Part shown: piece by piece, positions 1 through 9,132 of the stretch
Layout: each line of letters starts with the position of its first letter
Position numbering within the stretch: the first letter of the stretch is position 1
From: Hyphomonadaceae bacterium JAD_PAG50586_4
GTDB lineage: Bacteria; Pseudomonadota; Alphaproteobacteria; Caulobacterales; Aquidulcibacteraceae
DNA: 64,000 bases
Reading direction: 5' to 3'
NCBI GenBank assembly: GCA_023242925.1
Contig: CP096134.1
Span: forward strand, 806,001 to 870,000
Translations under genes and position numbers: made by a program
The notes under the pieces: model-generated
What the model saw: the letters and a program-made list of their open reading frames with translations, nothing else
The model's database searches: none
Told to the model about the DNA's origin: nothing

Positions 1-196
1 TGAGGACGAGGCGTTTACCGAGGCGATCCTAGATCAGCGCCGTTCCGATCGATCAGATTTTCTCTCCAACCTGTTTAAGCCCAAACAAGGCGCAGCGCTT
101 TGGCGCGCACACCCGGTCGCCGCCATGATGTGTGCGAAGCTGCATAACATGGCGAGCCATTCCATTCGAACCGGCGCGCTGGTGGTTTTTTGCTAG
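1..196 (+). CDS. 3' end of an unidentified gene, cut by window start
   Basis: One frame is open from the second base of the window to a TAG at 194-196, giving about 64 residues of C-terminal sequence. The residues are mixed charged and hydrophobic (contains SDRSDFLSNLF and AAMMCAKLHN), which looks protein-like rather than random. It ends 20 bases before the next start codon on the same strand. I do not recognise a family. The start lies outside the window, so nothing can be said about the N-terminus or function. Confidence 0.4.
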   Translation, partial: EDEAFTEAILDQRRSDRSDFLSNLFKPKQGAALWRAHPVAAMMCAKLHNMASHSIRTGALVVFC

Positions 197-216
197 ATGG
201 AGTGGGGAGGATCGCG

Positions 217-1005
217 ATGAGGCGATGGAGCGCCATTGCGATTGTCGCGACACTGATCGTCGCCGCCATTCTGATGCTGCTCGCCGCCTACTCAAATTCC
301 CTCATCTATCACCCGCACACCGAGCAGGTGGCGCCCAATTTCGCTGACACCGAGGCTGTGCCCATCGCGACAGAGGACGGCGAGAGCATTGTTGCTTGGT
401 ATCGCGCACCCGCCGAAGGCCAGCCGATCTTTCTCTTTTTTGACGGCAATGGCGGGCGACCCCAGATTTGGGAAGGGCGGTGGCGGCGCATTGCGGAAAG
501 CGGCGCGGGTTTTCTCGCCGTCTATTATCGCGGCTATTCGGGATCGACGGGCAGCCCCAGCGAGCAGGGCATGCGCCTTGATGCGCGCGCTGGATACGAT
601 TGGCTGATCGCGCAGGGCTACACGCCGGACGACGTCGTTATTCACGGCTTCTCGCTCGGCTCCGGCGTTGCGGTGCAGCTTGCGGCGGAGCGGCCTGCAC
701 GGGCTTTGATCCTGGAGGCGCCTTTCACGGGCGTCGATGATGTGGCGGCCACGCATTTTTCCTTCGCGCGTTATCTTATCCGCGACGACTGGCGCTCGCG
801 CGATTATATCGGCCGCGTGGAGATGCCGGTGCTGATCGTACACGGCGATGCGGATTCGGTGATCCCGGTCGCGCAGGGCGAACAATTGTTCGCGCTGGCG
901 CCTGAGCCGAAGCAATTGGTGCGCATGCCCGGTTCGGATCACGCCACGCTCGTGCGCGATGGCATTTACGACCACATTTGGCCGTTTCTCGCCGCGCATC
1001 CCTGA
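217..1005 (+). CDS. membrane-anchored alpha/beta hydrolase
   Basis: Serine hydrolase of the alpha/beta-hydrolase fold, 262 residues. An N-terminal hydrophobic segment (about residues 5-24) predicts a signal anchor, so the catalytic domain probably faces the periplasm. The nucleophile elbow GFSLGSG places Ser146; HGDADSVIP supplies Asp213 and GSDHATL supplies His242, completing a triad. The overall pattern resembles the BEM46/YfhR-like hydrolases, whose substrates are mostly unknown. The ATG at 217 is preferred over a TTG at 190 because GGGGAGG sits six bases upstream of it. It stands alone, 63 bases before the TIR gene. Substrate cannot be inferred. Confidence 0.85.
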   Translation: MRRWSAIAIVATLIVAAILMLLAAYSNSLIYHPHTEQVAPNFADTEAVPIATEDGESIVAWYRAPAEGQPIFLFFDGNGGRPQIWEGRWRRIAESGAGFLAVYYRGYSGSTGSPSEQGMRLDARAGYDWLIAQGYTPDDVVIHGFSLGSGVAVQLAAERPARALILEAPFTGVDDVAATHFSFARYLIRDDWRSRDYIGRVEMPVLIVHGDADSVIPVAQGEQLFALAPEPKQLVRMPGSDHATLVRDGIYDHIWPFLAAHP

Positions 1006-1068
1006 CACGCAATTCACGTTTGCCGCGCGCGCTGCTCCGCTAAGTTCCGCGCGCTACGGAGTGCGCGC

Positions 1069-1794
1069 ATGGCGGACGTTTTTATCTCTTACAAGAAATC
1101 GGACGCGGATCGTGTGCGGCCGTTGGTGACGCATTTGCGCGATGCGGGGCTTGATGTCTGGTGGGATGAGGGGATTCAACCGTCGACGTCGTGGCGCGCG
1201 GAAATCGCCAAGCAGCTTGCGGCGGCGAAGTGCGTGGTCGCGGTTTGGACCAATGATAGCGTCGATCACGAACAAGGCGCGTGGGTGATGGAAGAGGCGA
1301 CGCATGGACTCGCGCGCAAAGTGCTGGCGCCAGTGCGGCTCGATCTCGTCGCGCCGCCGCTGGGCTTTGGCGAAGTGCAATACGCCGATCTCGCGGCGTG
1401 GAGCGGCGGCGGCGACGATCCGCGCTTGAAGCACTTTATCTCCGTCGTCCAAGCGATCGTGCGCGCCGAGCCGATGCCGGCAGCGCCTCGGCCCACCCAT
1501 TTCGAAGCGCCAGGCATCAAGCTGCAAGGCGTGACGATGCAGAACGTTAACATCCATGTCGGCGAGCGCGGGCGCGACAACGAGGATGCGGACGATGATG
1601 CGCCGACTGCGGCAGCTGCGCCCGCGCGACGCGGTGGAGGCTTTTCACCCTCCATGTTCATCACGCGTGCGATCGGCGTGATCTTTCCTTTGGTCGGGAT
1701 CATCATTTTCGTCTTTGCGATGGGCGGCATGGCGTGCGATGCGGGAAACGCGCCCGGCGCATTCTGCCGCGCGCTCGATGCGTTGAGGCAATGA
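1069..1794 (+). CDS. TIR domain protein with C-terminal transmembrane segment
   Basis: 241-residue protein. Residues 1-130 form a bacterial TIR domain: it opens with DVFISYKKSD, has WWDEG around 31-35, and a WVMEEA helix in which Glu76 lies four residues after Trp72, the spacing of the catalytic Glu of TIR NAD-cleaving enzymes such as SARM1. A linker of about 60 residues rich in Ala, Pro and Asp follows, then a hydrophobic segment (about 195-215) that should anchor it in the inner membrane with TIR in the cytosol. The next gene starts one base after its stop, so the two are probably translated together. NADase activity is inferred from the motif; no effector partner of a known defence system is visible. 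Confidence 0.8.
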   Translation: MADVFISYKKSDADRVRPLVTHLRDAGLDVWWDEGIQPSTSWRAEIAKQLAAAKCVVAVWTNDSVDHEQGAWVMEEATHGLARKVLAPVRLDLVAPPLGFGEVQYADLAAWSGGGDDPRLKHFISVVQAIVRAEPMPAAPRPTHFEAPGIKLQGVTMQNVNIHVGERGRDNEDADDDAPTAAAAPARRGGGFSPSMFITRAIGVIFPLVGIIIFVFAMGGMACDAGNAPGAFCRALDALRQ

Positions 1795-1795
1795 G

Positions 1796-2209
1796 ATGGC
1801 TGAACCGAAGACGCAAAAAACCAAGGCATCCGTCACACAATTCATCGCCGCCGTCGAAGACGAGACGCGGCGCAAGGATGCGAAGGCGATCGACAAATTG
1901 ATGCGCGAGGTCAGCGGCGAGAAGCCGGCGATGTGGGGCCCGACGATTGTCGGCTATGGGCAATGGGTGAACACGAACACGCTGGGCGCAGCGCCCTGGC
2001 CGAAGATCGGCTTCTCGCCGCGCAAAGCCAATTTGGTGCTCTATGTTTTGTCGGAGTCCAAAGAATGCGCCGCGCTGCTGAAGAAGCTCGGCAAACACAA
2101 GACCGGCAAGAGCTGCCTCTACATCAACAAGCTGGCGGATGTGGATGAGGCCGTGCTGCGCGATCTGGTGACGCAGTCGTGGAAAGAGATGACCAAGAAG
2201 TACGGATAA
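1796..2209 (+). CDS. DUF1801 domain protein
   Basis: 137-residue cytosolic protein of the DUF1801 (YdhG-like) family, recognised by the GEKPAMWGPTIVGYG stretch, the SPRKANLVLYV segment and the closing KLADVDEAVLRDLV. The fold is known from structural genomics but the biochemical role is not. Its ATG lies one base downstream of the TIR gene stop codon, so the two form a two-gene unit. A hairpin just downstream serves mainly the opposite strand. Family call is firm; function is unknown. Confidence 0.85.
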   Translation: MAEPKTQKTKASVTQFIAAVEDETRRKDAKAIDKLMREVSGEKPAMWGPTIVGYGQWVNTNTLGAAPWPKIGFSPRKANLVLYVLSESKECAALLKKLGKHKTGKSCLYINKLADVDEAVLRDLVTQSWKEMTKKYG

Positions 2210-2210
2210 A

Positions 2211-2240
2211 GAAAAAGGGGAGCGGCTTTCACCGCTCCCT
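2211..2240 (-). terminator. intrinsic terminator for the efflux/M13 operon
   Basis: Stem GGGAGCGG/CCGCTCCC (2218-2225 and 2232-2239) with a 6-base loop. Read on the minus strand it is followed by a T run (the A run at 2212-2216), the layout of a rho-independent terminator. It sits between convergent genes, directly after the stop of the M13 peptidase gene. Confidence 0.75.
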
Positions 2241-2264
2241 CAATCGTTTCACGCTATCGCGCGC

Positions 2265-4328
2265 TTACCAGATCGTGACGCGATCGGCCGGCGCGAGGTA
2301 GAGCGCATCGCCCGGCTGCACATTGAAGGCGGCGTACCAAGCGTCCATGTTCCGCACTGTGCCGTTGGTGCGGTAGAGCGCCGGTGAGTGCGGATCGGTG
2401 AGGATTTGGTTGCGCAGCGCCGCGTCGCGGATGAGCGCGCGCCACACTTGCGCCCAGCCCAGGAAGAAGCGCTGGTCGCCGGTGATGCCGTCGATGTCCG
2501 CGGCCGGTGCGCCGTTTCGCGACAGCGTATAGGCGTGATACGCGACTTGCAGGCCGCCATTGTCGCCAATGTTTTCGCCGAGCGTCAGGCGGCCGTTGAC
2601 GTTGATGCCTTCGAGCGGCGTGAACGCATCGTATTGCGCAACGAGACGATCGGTGACCGCGGTGAAGCGTTCGACGTCTTGCGCATTCCACCAATCCCGC
2701 AGCACGCCCTGTGCGTCGGACTTCGCGCCTTGGTCGTCAAAGCCGTGGCCCATTTCGTGACCGATCACGCCGCCGATGGCGCCGTAATTCACGGCCGGAT
2801 CGGCGTTCATGTCGAAGAACGGTGCTTGCAGGATCGCGGCCGGGAAGACGATCTCGTTGAACACTGGATTGTAATAGGCGTTCACCGTTTGGGGCGTCAT
2901 GAACCACTCGTCCTTATCGGTCGGGCGGCTCAGGCGTGCGAGGTCGTGGTTCCAGTCGAAGACCGATTGGCGCTTGGCATTGCCGAACGCGTCGTTCGTA
3001 CGCACTTCAAGCCCGGAATAATCGCGCCAGCGATCAGGGTAACCGATCTTTGGGCGAAACGTGGCGAGCTTTTCGCGCGCGGCGACCTTGGTTTCCGCTG
3101 ACATCCACGGCAATTGATCGATGCGCTGGCCATAGGCGGTGCGCAGATTTTCGACCAGGTCGGTCATCTGCTGTTTGGCTTCCGGCGGGAAGTGACGTTG
3201 CACGTAGATGGAGCCGATGGCTTCGCCGAGGGAACCGTTGACGGCTTGCACCGCGCGCTTCCAGCGCTCGCGCTGCGACGGCTGGCCGTTCAGTGTGCGG
3301 CCGTAGAAATCGAAATTCTCATCGTCGATTGCCTGCGGCAAGACCGCGGCGTTGTTATGGATGAGGTGGTAGGTCAGATACGAACGCCAGGTCGACACTG
3401 GCGTTTGCATGAAGAGGTTTGCGAGCGGGCCGATCGAAGAGAGCTCGCTGATCACTACTTCTTGCACGCCGCCGAGGCCTGCGGCGTCAAACGACGCATC
3501 CCACGGGAAGTTCGGCGCTAGTGCGCGGATCTCGGCGCGGGTCTTCAGATTATAGGTGCGGTCGCGATTGCGACGATCGGCGATCGGCCAATGATGTTCG
3601 GCGATGCGGGTCTCGAGCGCGAGGATTGCGCGCGCCTTCGCGGCGCCGCCGGTTTGGCCGGCCAGCGTGAGCAGGCGCTCGATGTGTGCGGTGTATTGGC
3701 TGCGGATGTTCGGGAATTCGCCGTCGGTGCGGCGATAATATTCGCGCTCCGGCAGGCCGAGGCCCGCGTGCGTCATGTTGCAGATGTAGCGATCGGGATT
3801 GCGCTCATCGAGGCCGACGAATACGGCGATCGGCGAGTTGACGGCGATGCCCGGCGTCGAGATGAGGCGGATGGTTTGCTCGTGCGTACGCAGGGCTGCG
3901 ATCGCATCGAGTTCCGCTTGCAGCGGTGCGATCCCTGCGGCGTTGATCGCTTCTTGGTTTAGGAATGAATTGTAGAAGTCGGCGATCTTTTGCTGGTTCG
4001 AGCCAGGCTGGCCGCCGGCGAGAGCGACTTCTTCGATGATGGTGCGCGCGTCGCGATCGGCCTTTTCGCGCAGAATGTCGAACGTGCCCCAGCGCGTGCG
4101 ATCGGCGGGGATTTGCGTATTCGCCATCCACGTGCCTTGCGCGTAGTGGGCAAAATCGTCGCCCGCCTTCACGTTGAGATCGCGCGCGGCGAGATCCACG
4201 CCCCAGGCGCCGATGGCCGCCGGCGCACGCGCCGGTGCCGCGGTAGTGGCTTCCGTCGCGGCTGTAGCGCAGCCGGCAAGCAGAGCCAGCGACGACGCGC
4301 CCATCGCGCGACGAGTGAACATAATCAT
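2265..4328 (-). CDS. M13 family zinc metallopeptidase, lipoprotein
   Basis: 687-residue neprilysin/PepO-family endopeptidase. The N-terminus carries a lipoprotein signal (LALLAGCA), so it is exported and probably membrane-tethered in the periplasm. The zinc site is HEMGH at residues 524-528 with the third ligand Glu585 in ENIGDNGG; spacing matches the family. Length is normal for M13 enzymes. The ATG at 4328 has GGAGGGG six bases upstream. It follows the RND pump gene by 22 bases, so it is likely the last cistron of the efflux operon and is closed by a hairpin terminator. M13 enzymes cut small peptides; why one sits with an efflux pump is not known. Confidence 0.92.
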   Translation of the reverse strand: MIMFTRRAMGASSLALLAGCATAATEATTAAPARAPAAIGAWGVDLAARDLNVKAGDDFAHYAQGTWMANTQIPADRTRWGTFDILREKADRDARTIIEEVALAGGQPGSNQQKIADFYNSFLNQEAINAAGIAPLQAELDAIAALRTHEQTIRLISTPGIAVNSPIAVFVGLDERNPDRYICNMTHAGLGLPEREYYRRTDGEFPNIRSQYTAHIERLLTLAGQTGGAAKARAILALETRIAEHHWPIADRRNRDRTYNLKTRAEIRALAPNFPWDASFDAAGLGGVQEVVISELSSIGPLANLFMQTPVSTWRSYLTYHLIHNNAAVLPQAIDDENFDFYGRTLNGQPSQRERWKRAVQAVNGSLGEAIGSIYVQRHFPPEAKQQMTDLVENLRTAYGQRIDQLPWMSAETKVAAREKLATFRPKIGYPDRWRDYSGLEVRTNDAFGNAKRQSVFDWNHDLARLSRPTDKDEWFMTPQTVNAYYNPVFNEIVFPAAILQAPFFDMNADPAVNYGAIGGVIGHEMGHGFDDQGAKSDAQGVLRDWWNAQDVERFTAVTDRLVAQYDAFTPLEGINVNGRLTLGENIGDNGGLQVAYHAYTLSRNGAPAADIDGITGDQRFFLGWAQVWRALIRDAALRNQILTDPHSPALYRTNGTVRNMDAWYAAFNVQPGDALYLAPADRVTIW

Positions 4329-4350
4329 GTGGTACCCCTCCGAAGAAACT

Positions 4351-7300
4351 CTACTCGGCGGCGGCCAGTTTGCCGCGACGCGAATAGAGGCGGGAATAGA
4401 AGCCGAACAAACCGCCGACGACCCGCTTGATGTCGACCCCGATCATGTAGAAAGCGGGCGTCAGGATCAAGGTGGCGGGCATGCAAAGCAGCACGCCGAA
4501 GGCCAGCGATAGCGCCATCGGCTTGAGGAATTGCACGATCGCAGCGTTCTCCAGCAGCATCGGCGCCATGCCCACGAATTCCGTCACCGAGGTGAGGAAG
4601 ATCTGGCGGAAGCGCGAGACTGAGGCCTCGACGATGCCGCGCTCTGCGCGCACGCGCATGATTTGGAACCCGGCTTGTTCGAGCTCGTCGGCGCGCTCTT
4701 TATATTCGCCCGCGTCGCTCTTGACCTTTTCCACGCCGACGATCTCGACCGGACCGTTCTGGAAGCCGCTCCGCGCGGATTCTAGAATCATCTCCTCGTG
4801 CGGTTCAAGATCGGGCGCGATGGCGAGGTACTCAAACACGTCGCCATTCGGGCCGACGATCTCGTGCAACTCGACAGGCTCGCCGTCTTCATCGATGGGC
4901 GTGACAGCGCCGGGGCGCTTCAAACGCAGGGCGAAGAAGCCACGGATTTGATTGCAGCGGTCGACCAGCACGACGTTGTCGTTCACGACGACCCCGATGG
5001 CGGCGATCACGCCCAGCCACGAGAAGAGCGCGAAGCTCGTATCGAATATGACGTGACCGATCGCAGCGCCGACAATCGCGAACGGGATGACAGAAAGGAT
5101 CATCGCCGGTTGCGCGTAGGAGCGGAACGTCACCGCGAGGAGGAAGTAGATGCCCGCGAACGCCATCAGCATCAGCGTGCCGAGCTGCGCGAAGAATTCC
5201 GCCTGGCCTTCGGCTTCGCCGATTGCGCGGCGCGACACCGTCGAGAAGCGCGCTTCGAACTCGGGGAAATAGTCGTTGTCGAGCGTACGCATGATCTCTT
5301 GGCGCGCTTCGGCGTTGACGAGATCGGCGGTCACCAGGATCGAACTCATGCGCTGGCGGCGATCGAGACCGGTGACGCCTGGTGCGAATTCCCACGTGGC
5401 GATGGACGCGAGCGGCACTTCGCGGCCGTCATTGGTGCGCAGGCGGAAACCGCCCAGGCTTTCCAGCGTACGGCGATCGTCACGCGGATAGCGGACGTAC
5501 ACGCGCACGTCGTCGCCTTCGCGCGGCAGACGCTGCACTTCTTCGCCAAAATAGGCTTGGCGCACCTGGCGGGTGACGTCGCTCAGTGTGATGCCGAGTT
5601 GTTCGGCGCCCGGCAGCATGGTGAAGCGCAGTTCTTCGATCGCCGCGTCTTGGCTGTCGCGCACCGAGCTCACGCCGGCGAATTGCAGCAGGCGCGCTTT
5701 CAGATCTTCGACCGCGGCTTCGAGGTCTTCCTTGTTCTCGCCCATCAGTGCGAGTTCGATGGCAGGCGAGCCGCCGCCTGAGAGCGAGAAGCTGATCTGA
5801 TCGGCGTCCGGCACTTCGCCCAGCAATTCTTCGAGGCGTTCGGTGACTTGGCGCGAGCGCAATTCGGGGCGTGTTTCCGGCGGCGTGAGGCCAACATAAG
5901 CGCGGATCGAATTGTCTTCGATCGATTGGCTCCACGATCGCACCACGCCGCGCGACATTGCGCCGGTGTTCGGGTCTTCGACCGCGTTCTCGGCTGTTTC
6001 TTCTTCCATCGCACGGCGTGCGGCGTCGAGCTGATCGGCGACTTGCTCCATGCGGGAAAAGGGCGTCGTCTGCGGCAGCTCGATCGACACCTGCATGAAG
6101 TCGCCTTCGACTTCCGGCATGAAGGTCTGCTTGATCCGTCCGCTCGCCATCAGGCCGATCGCCAGGATGGTGATGACGAGGAAGACTGACCAGGTGAGGT
6201 AGCGCATCTTCACTGCACCCCTCACGAAGGGTTGGTGCAGCGTTTGCGCGACCCAAATCACCGAGTGCGCGCAGCGTTGCTGGATGCGCATGAGTTGGCT
6301 GCCGAGCCCGGCGCCTTGCGGGTTGGGCTTTTCCACGTGCGCCAAGTGCGCCGGCAGAATGATCAAGCTTTCGATCAGTGAGAAAACCAACGTCGACATG
6401 ACGACGATCGAGATCGCGCGCGTGAATTGCTGCACATCGCCGCTCAGCAGCATCATCGGGCTGAACGCGATCATGGTCACGAACACGGAGGCGACCAGCG
6501 GCTTCAGCACCATTTGCGTGGCGAGGATCGATGCGTCGGCGCCGGTGTGCCCGCGCTCGGCCCGCTCATAGATGGCTTCGCCGACGATGATCGCGTCATC
6601 GACCATGATACCGAGCACGAGCAGGAAGCCGAACACGCTCATGAAGTTCAGCGACACGCCGACGTACGGCAGGATGAAGAATGAGCCGGCAAAGGCGGTC
6701 ATCACGCCGAGTGTCGACCAGAACGCGACCTTCGGGTGCAGTGTCAGCAGCAGCAGCACGAAGATGAGGAAGAAGCCCTGGGCGGCGTTGGAGAACAGGA
6801 TGCCGAGCAGCGAATTATAATCTTCGCTTTCGTTGTAGATCGTCGTGATCTCGAGACCGGCCGGCAGCTCAGCGCGCATGTCGGTGAGCGTTTCCTGCAG
6901 CGCGTCGTTGGTTTCCCAGATGTTGAAGGTGTCGGCGGTTTGCAGTGCGATGATGGCGGAGGGATCGCCATTCATGCGCGAATAGAGGTTTACGTCCTGG
7001 AAGCCGTCATTGACGGTCGCGACATCACTGATGCGCACCGTGCCGCCGTCCGGCGTCTGACGGATGATCACATTCTCAAAGTCGAGCTCCGAGTCCGCGA
7101 GGTTGCGCGCTTGGAGCTGGAAATTGCCGTCCTCGGTGCGGACAGCGCCGGCGCCAGCATTGAGCGAGCTCGAGCGCACCGCGCGCGCGACATCATCAAA
7201 GGTGAGGCCAAAGGCTTGCAGCGACGCTTCCGAAATTTCGATGGACACTTCCGGCGTGCGTACCCCGGTGACGATGGTGTTGGCGCCGCCGGGCAGCAGC

Positions 7301-7791
7301 GACATGCGATCGCGCAGCCGTTCGGCCGTGTCGCGCAATGTGCGTTCGTCCGTCGCGCCGTGGACGCCCAAAATGATCGACCAATTGCGGCCGACTTCGC
7401 GCGCGACTTGGATCGGCTCCATACCGGCGGGCAGACCGGCAATGGATTCCACACGTGAGCGAACTTCTTCGGTGATGGCGTCGACGTCCGAACCGGGGTC
7501 GACCGCGATACGAACCCAGCTGAAACCTTCGCCAGCGCGTGAGCGCACCCAATTGACGTTGTTGAGGTCGGCCGTGGCCTCCTCGATGCGCACAACGACC
7601 TGTTGCTCCATGTCCTCGGGGCTCGCGCCTGGCCACACGGCTTGGATGAACACGCCGTCGCCGCGTCCGGCGGGGAAGAATTCCTTCTCCATCTGATTGA
7701 AGGAGAAGAAACCTGCCACGACGCAGAACAGCATCAGCAGATTGCCGGCGACGGGGTTGCGCCCCCACCAGGCGACGAGGCCCTTCAGCAT
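4351..7791 (-). CDS. RND efflux pump, inner-membrane permease with extra cytosolic domain
   Basis: Proton-driven tripartite efflux pump of the AcrB/HAE1-like RND family, 1146 residues. It begins with the usual first helix and FFPAG entry, and contains GIMVDDAIIVGEAIYERAERG-type motif D with the paired Asp residues used for proton relay. The second half repeats the same topology. Family members are about 1030-1050 residues. The surplus is an insertion of roughly 100 residues (about 953-1052) between the NDNVVLVDRCNQ helix and the conserved SRFRQIFLT segment, a normally short cytosolic stretch. Upstream genes encode its adaptor and outer-membrane channel. Substrate is unknown; neither metal-specific (CusA) signatures nor a dedicated regulator are adjacent. 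Confidence 0.93.
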   Translation of the reverse strand: MLKGLVAWWGRNPVAGNLLMLFCVVAGFFSFNQMEKEFFPAGRGDGVFIQAVWPGASPEDMEQQVVVRIEEATADLNNVNWVRSRAGEGFSWVRIAVDPGSDVDAITEEVRSRVESIAGLPAGMEPIQVAREVGRNWSIILGVHGATDERTLRDTAERLRDRMSLLPGGANTIVTGVRTPEVSIEISEASLQAFGLTFDDVARAVRSSSLNAGAGAVRTEDGNFQLQARNLADSELDFENVIIRQTPDGGTVRISDVATVNDGFQDVNLYSRMNGDPSAIIALQTADTFNIWETNDALQETLTDMRAELPAGLEITTIYNESEDYNSLLGILFSNAAQGFFLIFVLLLLTLHPKVAFWSTLGVMTAFAGSFFILPYVGVSLNFMSVFGFLLVLGIMVDDAIIVGEAIYERAERGHTGADASILATQMVLKPLVASVFVTMIAFSPMMLLSGDVQQFTRAISIVVMSTLVFSLIESLIILPAHLAHVEKPNPQGAGLGSQLMRIQQRCAHSVIWVAQTLHQPFVRGAVKMRYLTWSVFLVITILAIGLMASGRIKQTFMPEVEGDFMQVSIELPQTTPFSRMEQVADQLDAARRAMEEETAENAVEDPNTGAMSRGVVRSWSQSIEDNSIRAYVGLTPPETRPELRSRQVTERLEELLGEVPDADQISFSLSGGGSPAIELALMGENKEDLEAAVEDLKARLLQFAGVSSVRDSQDAAIEELRFTMLPGAEQLGITLSDVTRQVRQAYFGEEVQRLPREGDDVRVYVRYPRDDRRTLESLGGFRLRTNDGREVPLASIATWEFAPGVTGLDRRQRMSSILVTADLVNAEARQEIMRTLDNDYFPEFEARFSTVSRRAIGEAEGQAEFFAQLGTLMLMAFAGIYFLLAVTFRSYAQPAMILSVIPFAIVGAAIGHVIFDTSFALFSWLGVIAAIGVVVNDNVVLVDRCNQIRGFFALRLKRPGAVTPIDEDGEPVELHEIVGPNGDVFEYLAIAPDLEPHEEMILESARSGFQNGPVEIVGVEKVKSDAGEYKERADELEQAGFQIMRVRAERGIVEASVSRFRQIFLTSVTEFVGMAPMLLENAAIVQFLKPMALSLAFGVLLCMPATLILTPAFYMIGVDIKRVVGGLFGFYSRLYSRRGKLAAAE

Positions 7792-7842
7792 AGGTCGTTC
7801 CTTTGCGGCTCCGCCGTCAGCGGCGGAGCAATTTCGGTTCGC

Positions 7843-9132
7843 TTACTCGCGAATTGGCAATTGTTCTTGGGCCGCGGCCGGCGTTTGGCTTTCGCCAGCG
7901 CGGTCGATCGGCGTAACCGCCATGCCCTCACGTGGTGAGGTCAACACGGAAACGACGACTCGCTCGCCGTCCGCGACGCCTTCACGGAAGAGCACTTCGT
8001 CCGCCGTGGTTTGCGCTGCGCGCACCTGGCGGATGTCGATCGTGTTTTCCGGCGTGACGACATAGACGTATTCGTTGCGCTTCAGCGCGCTGCGCGGTGC
8101 GGCCACCATCGTCTCGCGGCTCGAGCCTTCGAGGCGCGCTGAGACGAACATGCCGGGCGCGAGTGGGGCCGCGTTGCGCGCATTAAACGGATCACGCACT
8201 TCCACGACGCCGTAAACAAGCCGCGTGCGTGCATCGACTGACGCTTCAGTGCGCACGAGGCGGCCTTCCCAGCTGCGTTCACGACCGCCGGTGGCGCTGG
8301 TGACGTGTGCGACGGGGCCTGGATTGGCGGCGGTGGCGGTGAAGCCAACCGGGATGCGCATCGAAGCCAGATCAGCGTCGGTGAGGGGGACGCGCACTTC
8401 AACCGCGTCCGTGGCGAACATCACAGCGACGGGCGAGCCCGGGCCGACATAATCGCCGATATTGACGCGGCGTTCGCGCATGCGGCCCGTGAAGGGCGCG
8501 CGAATGCTGGCGCGGTTGAGATCGAGTTCGGCGGAACGCAGCGCAGCTTGCGCAGCCGCGAGACCGGCGCGTGCTTGCGCCAGTTGCGGTTCACGCACGG
8601 CGAGCGGCGGCGCTTCGCCACGGCCAAGCGCTTGCCAATCTTGGCGGGCGAGTTCGCCTTCAGCTTCTTCGCGCACCAACGCTTCCTGCGCTTGCGCCAC
8701 TTGCGCGCGAGCGCGCACGACCGCGAGTTCGTAATCGGCGCCGTCGATACGTGCGAGCACTTCGCCTTCGCGGAATGAGCCGCCATCCACGAATGCGGGG
8801 CTCACCCAGACGAGGCGGCCGGCCACTTGTGCGGCGAGCGTTGCCTCCGTGCGCGGGCGCACCTCGCCTTGCACGCCGATCGAGATCGTCGTGGGCCGTG
8901 CGTGAGCGACGGCGAACTGGATCGCCGGTGCGTGAGGGGCGTCCCCTTTTTCTTCGGGCTTCGGCGCCGTGAGCATCATCAGCGCGAGCGCCGCGCCGCC
9001 GCCAACGATGACAACGAGCGGAGCGGCGAAGACAGCCATGCGCTTGGCCGTCGAGAGCAAGCTCGCGCGCGGCGTTACAACATCATCGTCCGAACCCGAG
9101 TGCGGCGTCATGTTGTGGTCCATCATGTTCAT
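7843..9132 (-). CDS. RND efflux periplasmic adaptor (membrane fusion protein)
   Basis: 429-residue HlyD/AcrA-type adaptor that bridges the RND pump and the outer-membrane channel. An N-terminal transmembrane anchor (about 28-52) is followed by a biotinyl-lipoyl-like half (VQGEVRPRTEATLAAQVAGR), a coiled-coil hairpin rich in Ala, Gln and Glu, the returning lipoyl half (ASIRAPFTGRM) and beta-barrel domains. Its start overlaps the stop of the outer-membrane factor gene by 4 bases, and the pump gene follows after 51 bases, so the three are co-transcribed and probably translationally coupled. Confidence 0.93.
   Translation of the reverse strand: MNMMDHNMTPHSGSDDDVVTPRASLLSTAKRMAVFAAPLVVIVGGGAALALMMLTAPKPEEKGDAPHAPAIQFAVAHARPTTISIGVQGEVRPRTEATLAAQVAGRLVWVSPAFVDGGSFREGEVLARIDGADYELAVVRARAQVAQAQEALVREEAEGELARQDWQALGRGEAPPLAVREPQLAQARAGLAAAQAALRSAELDLNRASIRAPFTGRMRERRVNIGDYVGPGSPVAVMFATDAVEVRVPLTDADLASMRIPVGFTATAANPGPVAHVTSATGGRERSWEGRLVRTEASVDARTRLVYGVVEVRDPFNARNAAPLAPGMFVSARLEGSSRETMVAAPRSALKRNEYVYVVTPENTIDIRQVRAAQTTADEVLFREGVADGERVVVSVLTSPREGMAVTPIDRAGESQTPAAAQEQLPIRE

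Noticed and set aside
292..1017. Long minus-strand frame opposite the first hydrolase gene
   Set aside because: Shadow of the plus-strand gene; His/Arg-rich and without domain signatures.
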